Shown here piece by piece: positions 16,906 through 26,029 of a stretch of DNA of 26,788 nucleotides. Below the pieces are notes generated by a model. That model saw nothing but the letters and a program-made list of their open reading frames with translations, was not told the origin of the DNA and made no database searches. Source of the DNA: Chalciporus piperatus. Taxonomy: Eukaryota > Basidiomycota > Agaricomycetes > Boletales > Boletaceae. The stretch covers positions 1 through 26,788 of the forward strand of contig JBBPTG010000305.1 of NCBI GenBank assembly GCA_038093975.1, in the 5' to 3' direction. The stretch's first letter is position 1; each line of letters opens with the position of its first letter. The translations under genes were made by a program, and so were the position numbers.

Positions 16906-18652
16906 ATGAGATGACGAGGGAGAAGGTGCGTAGAGTGTATTATTTATGGTTCACGGGCGGCCTTGACTCATGTTCTCTTGCCTTGCGCTCGCAGAAAAAG
17001 CGAGGCAGTCAGTCTGAGACCATCGCTGACTCATTGGTTGGGCAGTCGCAGATCACCCAGGCCATCAGTGCCCTCGAGGACCGCCGTCGGGATGAACAAC
17101 ATCTCTACCCCAACAACCGCGATGTGCAGTGCAGACTCCGTGATGACATCCGTGTTCGTGCCATTGAGTCGGCTGCCAAGCACAACGAGCCCAAGCGCAT
17201 CTAGGCAGTAGCAGGGGTAAAACCCCGGGTATCATAGCACATACCCGGACCCAGACCCGGGAAATACCCATACCCAAACACCGGGTCTGGGTCATGACGT
17301 AGGCCAGTGAAAAAATACCCGAGGGTATACCCGTACTTGGGTATACCCTAGGGTATTAAGGTATAATGGCAATGACGACAGAGTAATGTACGATACAACT
17401 AATTAATGATGATTTGGTCCCAGCCATCTTCGAGCTCAGTCTCCGCTTCATCCCTGATATCTGGCAGCTCGCTCACAGACCTGATGTCCTCATTCTTGAT
17501 AAGATTGAGTTTACGCCACATGCCGAGGCAGAGGAGCGCTCGAGTGGATTGTGCATTGAGGCGGGACCGAACATGGGAAAGGAGCAGGCGGCCGCGGCTG
17601 AATAGCCTTTCAACATCAACAGAGGTAGCTACAGAAACATTATTAATATGGTAGAACAAGCTGAAGAACATATAAAACTTACCTGGTATTGTTAAATAGT
17701 CGAGGGCCATCCGAGAGAGTCGAGGGTAACTTTGACGATGTTCGTACCACCACGTGATCGGATCGGTAATGTGTTCAACATCTGTGTTCAGGTACCGCTC
17801 GAGCTCAGACCCTAGCTCAGCGGGCTTTGGTGGGGCAAGAGCGGGGAGATTGTCAAACATGTTGGCAGTCTGGATCACAGTAAATTCTGTGTACATAGTA
17901 GTGGAGCTGAATAGGCACTCACCTTTTCGCTTTTGTGCTTCACCGGTTCGATCTCCTCAATGTCCAAGTCCATAGCTTTGTCGGTGTCATTGGTGCTAGC
18001 ATATGAACATTTGAATTCCTCCTTCACAAGTTCTTGTGCTGTTTTGATCCAATCGTCCTGCCAGTGAGCTGCTTTGAAGTACGAAAGCTTGTGTCGTGGA
18101 TGGAGTACTAACAGGCTATCAATACAACATTTGGGTATAATAACCAATTAGTTACATGTACCCATAGCAATGTGATATACCTCAGAGTCGTCAGTGAGTG
18201 AATAGTAGTGGTTAAGCGTCTTCCTAGAATGTGAAACGGCGGCGCGAATGGACCGAAGGTACTTGGTGTCGCGCGAGTACGTCGTAAGCTCCTTGTCGAT
18301 ACAATCCATGGCTGGAATGACGGTTGCAAGGTTTGGAGTTGACCGCAAGAAGAATGTGGTAGCATCCTTCAGCACCTGAACAAGGCAAGTGAGTGTTTTG
18401 TTACGGCGAGTATCTACAAGTTCTCTCAGCGCGCTGTAAGTATTCTGACATTCTGTGAGAACTAACCTTATCTTTTATCCCAAATTCTTCCAGCATCGAC
18501 GCAAACACTGTCGCCAATTCAAGTCCCGTGTGCGACTAACAAACAAGTTGGATCAATCATCACCGTGACTGGCATGCATTCCAAGTAAGTCCTTACCTTT
18601 GGTACCTCGATAACGTCTAATGGCATGCTTATTGGCTGACCTTTCACAAGGT

Positions 18653-19221
18653 GTAGCTACTTATTTGGGATGCCGACGGCGCAGCCCATGTGAATATTGT
18701 AGGGATTGCGACCGGCGAGCCAACATCGGCCCATATGGGTGCTCGGCAAATTGACTGATGGGCCGAAATGGGTGGTCGGTCACTGACCCATGGGCCCATT
18801 GGTTGTATATGAGAGTTGTAATACAAGTGTCAGTGATTGGATAGTGTTTTTTAGCCTTCGGTATTTTGCTATGATGTCTCGGCGTGTCGCTATTTTGCTA
18901 TTTGATGTCTTGGCATGTTGCTATTTGCTGTTTGATGTCTCGGTGTGTCGCTATTTCGCTATTTGATGTCTCGGCATGTCGCTATTCGCTGTTTGATGTC
19001 TCAGCATGTCGCTATTTGCTATTTTGATGTCTCAGTATATATGTCTCAGTATTTTGCTATTGTTGTCATCACTGAGCAGAATCAGTGATATAGTGAACAG
19101 ATCCTTGGCATTCCTCAGCATTAATTATGCCAAAGGTTACTACCAGTGAAATTCCATTGCCAAAGTCATTTCTGTAATTTAGAGCATGTGTAGAGTATTT
19201 AGGCAAACAAGTACAATGAGC
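18653..19221 (+). repeat. Left foldback arm
   Basis: Pairs with 19362-19930 with constant coordinate sum 38583, so no indels. From 18872 to 19060 it contains six units of 30-31 bp of the type GATGTCTCGGCATGTCGCTA, which recur mirrored in the other arm. Confidence 0.92.
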
Positions 19222-19922
19222 AAAATGCATCGCCGAGCAAAATCGGCGATGTTGCCGGCATATCCTTGGTGTCCCTCTGTATTAATGTCGCCAGAGGTTG
19301 TTACTGAAATTCCATCGCCAGAGTTCTTTTTATGTTTTGGAGTGTATTTAGAGGATTTGGTGCTCATTGTACTTGTTTGCCTAAATACTCTACACATGCT
19401 CTAAATTACAGAAATGACTTTGGCAATGGAATTTCACTGGTAGTAACCTTTGGCATAATTAATGCTGAGGAATGCCAAGGATCTGTTCACTATATCACTG
19501 ATTCTGCTCAGTGATGACAACAATAGCAAAATACTGAGACATATATACTGAGACATCAAAATAGCAAATAGCGACATGCTGAGACATCAAACAGCGAATA
19601 GCGACATGCCGAGACATCAAATAGCGAAATAGCGACACACCGAGACATCAAACAGCAAATAGCAACATGCCAAGACATCAAATAGCAAAATAGCGACACG
19701 CCGAGACATCATAGCAAAATACCGAAGGCTCAAAAACACTATCCAATCACTGGCACTTGTATTACAACTCTCATATACAACCAATGGGCCCATGGGTCAG
19801 TGACCGACCACCCATTTCGGCCCATCAGTCAATTTGCCGAGCACCCATATGGGCCGATGTTGGCTCGCCGGTCGCAATCCCTACAATATTCACATGGGCT
19901 GCGCCGTCGGCATCCCAAATAA
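18661..19922. mobile_element. Foldback element with near-perfect 569-bp arms
   Basis: 1262 bp lying in the hAT transposase gene, starting TTATTTGGGATGCCG and ending as its reverse complement. It is flanked on both sides by GTAGCTAC (18653-18660 and 19923-19930), an 8-bp target duplication that is itself a palindrome, so duplication and arm cannot be told apart. Including it, the arms 18653-19221 and 19362-19930 pair base for base without a gap; reading them by eye I find two mismatches. The 140-bp loop is a diverged copy of the inner arm. There is no gene; the two mirror-image 72-codon frames beginning MCRVFRQTS are a result of symmetry. Confidence 0.9.
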
Positions 19923-19930
19923 GTAGCTAC
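19362..19930 (-). repeat. Right foldback arm
   Basis: Reverse complement of 18653-19221. Differences seen: T/C in AAGTGYCAGTG and T/G in GTGTTTTTKAGCC. Confidence 0.92.
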
Positions 19931-21283
19931 ATGGGGTGGACCTTTGTGCCCTAGGTGGACTGAAAAGGCAACGAACGCGCGATGGTTTGGTGATGTCCAT
20001 GCATCGGTTGTAAAGTTGAGCTTTCCATTGTATTCCTAGTAAATAAATGAGTAGTATTCTTGATTTAATCTCATTCGACTAACCCGTAACATTTTAGCAA
20101 TCTGAATATGGGTGCATGCAAAAACGAGTCGAACATCACGCGATACGGTTGCGCGAGACGGTATGTAATATTCTGGGCGACCAGTCTTCATGAGGGACTG
20201 AAATCCGCGGTCTTCGACTATTGCAAATGGTCGTAGACTTTCAGCAACCCAGCGAACAATTTCAGCACTACAAATTACTCTGTTATTCAAGGCCAATGTG
20301 TCCAAGTGTTCGAGCTCACCGTGTCTCTTGCTGGGTATGCTGCCGGTTGGAGTATGTTACCTTTCCTTTCCCCTTTCTCTCGAATGCCGCGGTAATGGGA
20401 ACAAAATTTTTGACAATCTTGGTACATACTTCATTCGCGTCATTGGCGTCGTCTGCGACTGATAGTTCTTCGGATCCCCAGCCGCGGCACGACTTAACAT
20501 GCTTGCGCATGTTACTTGTGGACCGGGTGTCTTGTTTATCGAGGAACCGACGGACGGTTGCCTTACAGCCACCTGCACTGCACCTGAACTCATGTGCACG
20601 CCGGCCATTGATTTCAACAATCTGTGGCTTCGGGTTAAAAAAGGCATGGACTGGTGAGGTCCAGCCCTTCATCTCGTGTTCTGTGATTTGTATTCAGCTA
20701 ATTAAAACCATTGTAAAATAATAACAGCATACCTAATTCATCCTCAGGGCTTGTAGGCTCTGGGGATGCTGATGGTGCTCATTCTTGACCCCCAACACTT
20801 GCTGCAGGTACAGGTGGATCATCTTCATCAGGTACCTCCTCAACAGTCGCGCGCCGTGCGAAGAAAGATGTCGACACCTTGGCGCTCCCAGACTGCGGGG
20901 TCAAACGTGCCCTTTTGGGTGCGGTTTCTTCACGTTCGACATCCTTCTGATTAGCCGCTGTCTCTTCAACGTGTCCATCATTTTTTCTCTTGGTTGCCTT
21001 CCTGCCTTGCCGCTCTTTGAGTGCCACCCTTGCTTTGTTGGTCAGCTTCACAGCACGTTTCGATGTCACCTCTGAGGACATGTTGGGTGGGGTTTGGGTA
21101 GAGTTTCATAACTTGTGAATACTTGTGAATACTTTGCTGAATGCTATGCAGTCTAGTCTCACAGCCTAGTGTACATAGCCTCTGAGTCGGATTCTTTATG
21201 ACCGTGCGGGTTACCCGGACCCGTGATCTTGCCTAAGCGCATCAAGTCAGCGCAGACTCTCAAGGCATCAGGGACATCATCGG

Positions 21284-22034
21284 TAGTGATTAAAAGTCCG
21301 GTCCGGTCCGGTCTTTGCCTTATTTGGGAAGGACCGGACCGTAACCGGTCTTTTCTAATCAGGAAATCAGAAAAAACTGAACCAAACTGATCAAGACTGG
21401 TCCTAAACGGTCCTTTATCGGTTGCAACCGGTCTAGGACCGGTTACAACCGATATTTCGCTTAGAGTGGGAGAAATCAAAAATAGTATTGGTTCCTGGCT
21501 ACAAATCGGTCCCTGGGTCAAACAAAACGGTTCACACACCATAGAGATATGACCATTTCAAAACAGCATGTCTTTTGTAGTGATACATGAGATATTATCA
21601 AATTACGTGTGATGGCAAGACCAATCATAGACTCAATTCTCAACACATACTAATAAAATATACATCAATATGTGACTCAATGAGTGTATATACATGATAG
21701 AATGAATTGTATGACATGTCAATTAATATTATCATCAGCTAACCTCAATATCTCACCAAAACATCCAATAAAGTCGGAAAAACTTGGGAAAAATCAGGGA
21801 AAAATCAGGGAAAAACAGAAAAAATAGGGTAATATATAGGGGGTGGCTGTGCATCGGTTGCAACCGGTTGCAACTGGTTTTTTTTTAGAATTTTCGGTCC
21901 TGTCAAAATGCAGGACCAAGACCAAGACCGTCAAAGACCAGTTGCAACCAGTTGCAATTAACAATTGCCGACGGTCTAAGTTGGGTTGGGTTGTTGGTCT
22001 TTTGACGGTCCTAGGACTGGACCTGACAACACTA
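21284..22034 (+). mobile_element. hAT-type MITE, family 1, copy 3
   Basis: 751 bp, same orientation and ends as copy 1 (TAGTGATTAAAAGTCC ... GACAACACTA). Target-site duplication ATCATCGG (21276-21283) against ATCATTGG (22035-22042), 7 of 8 matching. It is about 24 bp longer than copy 1, through an extra GACCGTCAAAGACC-type segment near its right end. It is inserted in the Crypton gene exactly at an exon end: the intron donor GTATGC follows the right duplication directly at 22043. Confidence 0.92.
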
Positions 22035-24274
22035 ATCATTGGGTATGCACTCAGATGTTTTCATGGCCCATTCTGACCTATCCCCTCAGACACATACACC
22101 AGGGAGGAGCTTCTTCGATGCTCTCTCTGGGGTCTCTCTGATGGGTCTGGACCTCAGACGATCTGGATAGCACTGCGAGACCGTGCGATGTTGCTGCTCT
22201 CTGTGGCAACTGCGTTCCGTGGGGGCAGTGCTCGTGCCCTCCTGTGGTCGGATCTCTTTGTCTTGAGGATATATATTGATGATAGTCATCCCAGCAATGA
22301 TGTTCCTGTGAGTGCTGAATGTCAGAGTGTTGTGTCTTACTGCCAGTGTGTCTGATGCAGGTGGGACTTGTAGGTGCTTGCTGCTCTGGCAGACAATGCC
22401 AAGCACAATCAGGTTGGATGGGTGGAGGAGCATGGGGCCCTTCGACATTGTGATGTCAAGGCCTGTGCTGTGGGTTCTGTTGCCATGCTGCTCTTTGCTC
22501 ACTTCCACATCATTGCCCGTCCCTTGCCGACCCTCATACCTGACTTTGCCAACACTGAGTTTGGTGAATGGGGATATCGTGCCTGGTATGCCTCCCATGT
22601 GTTCTGGACCAAGTCAGAGTCAGAGGAGATGTCCTATGAGAGTGAGCAACCTTTGCTGTCTACCTTCCTGGCTTGGTCAAACCGAGATACCCTCTAGACC
22701 ATCGTGACTGGGTGAAGTACATCCACACCAAGAATGAGATCTCTATCACCAAGATCACTCATGCCACTCGTCACTATGCTGCTCAGACTGCTCGCACCCA
22801 TGGTGCCAGTGTGGCTGGTACCAAGGCCCTTGGGGGTTGGAGTGAGAATGGCTCTTTTACTCCAGTGTATGACAATGCACTCCCAGTTGATGCTCTTTTG
22901 GGAGCAGCCAGATTTGATGCAAGCCGTCCTGAGCGCTATCATCTTCCTCGTGACCATCTGGGTGAGTGTCTGCCAGTGGGCTTTTCTGTTAGCATTTGAT
23001 GGTGCATTAATCATCTCTCTCTTGTGACCAGATCCTCCTGCAGAGCTTCTCTCTCAGATCTTTCCCTTTGTGGAGGCTGAGCAAGCTGCTCTGGCAGTTC
23101 GTGAGCGTTGTAGCCCCCTTGCACATGACATTGCCCTTGCCCAGTTTCTCAACCTTCTTGTCTGGCTTCGCACTGTTCTCCTTCAAGATGTAGCAGTATT
23201 GTATATGGAGCATCCAACCCTTCCCATCTTCAAGTTTGCTCCCTTCAGCTCTGCTGCTTTTCAGGCTTTTGCCAATGACTCGGTGGCTGTCTTGGTCCAA
23301 GCAGCCAGTGATGCAGCAATGACACTCAAGAGCCTTCCAGAGAATTTAGTCATGAGCATGAATGGATTCTTGAGTCGAGCCTCCATGCAGAGTCAGATGC
23401 AGCATGCAGAGCAGAGCTCTCAGATCAAAGGTATTGGAGAGCGTCTTGATCACATGGAGAATCTGATCAAGATGCTGGTGGGCTCAAAAAAGTCCACCAG
23501 GTCTGAAGGCAGGTCCTTGATGTTTCAACATTGACTGTGGCTGATCATCTCACCCTGTCATGATGATAGTCTTGCCCCCCACTGTCCTCTCATCACCTTC
23601 TCTTTTCCAACCTGGCCATCTCAGTGCTCTGTCTCAAACCCTGCCTTCCAGAGCTCTTGCCCCAAGTCCAGCTGGGTCCAGTACCTCACCTGCCATCACC
23701 ATCAACTTCAATGATTCAAATGTCACCAATGGTGATGCTCTCTCTTCCACCCTAGCTGTTGTGTCACAGTTCACCTCCTCTTCTTCCAACTCAGGCCCTA
23801 TCACTGTTGCTCCATTTGATCCTCAGCTTCCTCCAGCAGCTCCCTCTGAGAGTGTTGGTGCCTCATCCTCTTTGGTGGATGGTGAGCTTGATCCCAAGAT
23901 GACTGCATGGCAGGAGCTTGTTGGCAGGTTCAGTGAGGCTCGCCTCCTGAAGCACCAATGGGACTGGGTGGAGCATACTCATCAGTATATCCCCTATTAT
24001 ATTCCCCAGAAGGCCAGCACCATCAGAGGAGTGTGGGAGGAGCATGCCACTGGCCTCAATGGCTTTCTTGCTGAGTGTGATCTCACAGAAATGTGGATTC
24101 TCAATCAGATAATTATACACACCTTGATACACATGAAATCAGCTAGCCACACATGAATCTAAAACTAGACTGGAAATTTGGACCATACACCAAAGGTCAA
24201 CCAGCAGCACACTTGAATGAATCACCAAAACAATCAGCTGGAAGCATAACAGTGCAACAAGACAACAAGACAAA

Positions 24275-26029
24275 TCACAAACCAACACCAGACTTGGCCT
24301 TGTCAAGATAGCTTTTCAAATAGTTGTGGATCTCCTTGTGTCCCCAATTGTTGTTGTTTTCTTCCAAGGTCTGGATGAGATCCTGCCTAGGGTCATTGCC
24401 ATTTTGGCCATAGAGATCCAACACAACTGTAGCTGTCTCAGCCTCTGTCAGCCAAGTAGCACCTACACCAAGTGCTTGCTGGATCATCTTCTTGGTAAAG
24501 TGGCCATCAACTCCCTTTAATTTCATCATCAGCCAGATGATCAGACAAGTAGACAAAGAGCAATCTCACTGAAGAAGAGGAGGATTTTTTGTTGAAATCA
24601 CGAGAGAACTTGGCTGCAAATTGCCAAGTGGCAATGATGTTGTTAACAGTAGTACTTCTGTTCTGAGATGCTTGATGGTAAGCATAGCCTGGATAACGTT
24701 GGGCCTGATCCCTCAGCCAGACCACTTGTGGATTATCACCACCAACTTGGGATCTACCAGCAGGAGCAGACATAATAGTGGACCCAGAGGGCTGTGACGA
24801 AGACACTGGCAACTGCACAGAAGGTTCACCCTTGAGGGGCTCATGGTGGCTGGTGGGCTGAACATTCACACTGTCTCCTGTGACCTTGATGGCAAATGCC
24901 CATCAGCTAGAACCACTTGAAAGCCTAGATAATTTACCTCATTCACCATCAGGTGAAAGGTATTGATGTCATTCTCATTCCTTTTGACTTTGAGTAGTGG
25001 CTCATCAGGGGCTGTCTGAGCAATAGAGCTGCCATGGTGGGTCCTCAGAAAGCAATGTCTGAAAGCTGGGTTGATGGGTTCAGGGTAGGACAGCAACACA
25101 GGCTCTGGGTGATCAAAAGCCAGGCATCAATGTGAAGGCACTTGCAACTCAACATCAAAGACACACTTGAGTCTGCGAGAGCAGCAGAGCTTGTTTGAAG
25201 CTGCTTCAGGAACTCAGTAGAATCAGCATTCCACTCATCAGGCTTGCAGCCCTGGTGACTATGAACAGGAAGGGCCAGAGTACATGATTTGAGTAAAGGG
25301 CCAGTCTGGCCTGAACAGCTAGTATCTGTGATGAACACATGCACTGTGTGCATGGACTCAGCAGGCTGGATTGTGATACAATGCACATTAGGGAAAAGCT
25401 GACACCCCAACCCCAGAAATACTCACCAGGTCAGCCTCAGTGGGTTCATCCTTAATACCTGCTCAGGATGAGTCAGATGAGTGCAGACTGAAAAAAGGAG
25501 ATCTTACCATGATGAGCCGCTGACTTGATAGTCACATTGGCTATAGGGAGACCTCAGTCAGTCAGTAGATGAGACAATACATGTGACACCAACTCAGACC
25601 TACCAATATCCTGCTCATCATCAGAGCCCAATACAATGGGCTCCTTCTCCAGCCCACCTGAGCTGTCAGCTCGATCCACAGAATCTGTGCTTGAAATCAG
25701 GAGGATGTTCACAAGGGGCAAGGGGACTCACCCTCCAAAGCCTCAGCAATGCCAGCATCTTCAAGCATGGCAGCATTTCCCTGTTCATCCTCCTTTGAAT
25801 GTTCCTGCACTACCTTTGTGAACCCACAGACTGGATTCAGTAGAACTGACCTCATGCTTGCATTGGTCATATGGGTTGGACTGAAGCTTGGATGGGGCCA
25901 TTTCTCAATCTCACGTTGCACAAGCTGGACAAGCTCACACTTCTTTAAACCATCCCTGTTCACATTGTCCATGTCCCGACGGCACAGCAACACAATGCAT
26001 TCCATGTCGTGAGTACACATGAAACACAT
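24275..26029 (-). CDS. Spliced gene of unknown function, 454 residues
   Basis: Eight exons fit: 26029-25732, 25684-25604, 25540-25508, 25458-25427, 25365-25167, 25104-24938, 24884-24570, 24514-24275. All seven introns are GT-AG, 47-63 bp, and phases agree throughout (1365 coding bases, 455 codons with stop). The start is the ATG at 26029, the first after an in-frame TGA; ATGs at 26020 and 26005 are alternatives. Visible parts: an N-terminal helical block NVNRDGLKKCELVQLVQREI, loosely SAP-like; an acidic linker (GSDDEQDI, IKDEPTEADL); a central region with LLSYPEPINPAFRHCFLRTH; a Ser/Pro-rich linker; and a C-terminal domain (QALGVGATWLTEAETATVV, NWGHKEIHNYLKSYLDK). I recognise no family. It converges on the Crypton gene with about 120 bp between stops, and could be a host gene or cargo. 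Confidence 0.65.

Larger units (their letters stand above)
17399..21081 (-). pseudogene. hAT transposase gene, BED finger to dimerisation domain, broken
   Basis: Exons readable on the minus strand: 21081-20733, 20680-20320, 20267-20084, 20035-19931, [foldback], about 18652-18597, 18535-18467, short ALREL exon, 18375-18162, 18107-17923, 17869-17683, 17628-17399. Introns are 48-61 bp, and frame is kept across those upstream of the foldback and downstream of 18375. Exon 1 is basic and nuclear-signal-like. Exon 2 has a BED-type finger (EFRCSAGGCK, then TSNMRKHVKSC). Exon 4 holds the first catalytic Asp (FTTDAWTSPNH). The last exons hold the hAT dimerisation block (ATSVDVERLFSRGRLLLSH, ALLCLGMW). 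Damage: an in-frame TGA at 20781-20779; the foldback after exon 4; and loss of the region between FGIKDK and ALREL, where the second catalytic Asp is expected. It cannot encode active transposase. Confidence 0.88.
17202..21235 (-). mobile_element. hAT element inserted in the Crypton gene
   Basis: Ends TAGGCAGTAGCAGGGG (left) and CTTGCCTA (right), with perfect 8-bp target-site duplication AGCGCATC (17194-17201 and 21236-21243). The left subterminal region is packed with GGGTA/TACCC motifs, and the right one has GGGTTACCCGGACCCG. It carries the broken transposase gene on its minus strand and, inside that, a foldback element. Net length without the foldback and its duplication is about 2.76 kb. 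The duplication site interrupts the Crypton codons for KRI|KSA. Confidence 0.93.
14889..24156 (+). pseudogene. Crypton-type tyrosine recombinase gene split by four insertions
   Basis: Coding parts: 14889-14976, 15040-15566, 16911-16925, 16995-17201, 21244-21283, 22090-22307, 22374-22641, 22698-22961, 23032-23512 and 23625-24095; the frame runs on to a stop at 24156. With insertions and one copy of each target duplication removed, and GT-AG introns spliced (14977-15039, 16926-16994, 22043-22089, 22308-22373, 22642-22697, 22962-23031, probably 23513-23624), one frame of about 860 codons has no stop or shift. The N-terminal DNA-binding part contains RSYARHVRNYEAWW. The catalytic domain keeps Arg (TAFRGGSARALLW), Lys (ADNAKHNQ), HxxR (THATRH), Trp (LGGW) and Tyr (TPVYDNALP), as in Crypton/Ndc10-like recombinases. 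IFPFVE and a MENLIKML coiled segment follow. The tail (HQWDWVEH, IPYYIP, TIRGVWEE) resembles GCR1_C and is cut after DLTEMW at 24095. Confidence 0.85.

Noticed and set aside
15566..16910. Relative age of MITE copy 2 and the adjacent solo LTR
   Set aside because: Their duplications (AGTATGAG, ATGAG) overlap in the target, and either order of insertion gives the present sequence.
19179..19404. Two mirror-image 72-codon ORFs beginning MCRVFRQTS
   Set aside because: They arise from the perfect palindrome and carry no domain.
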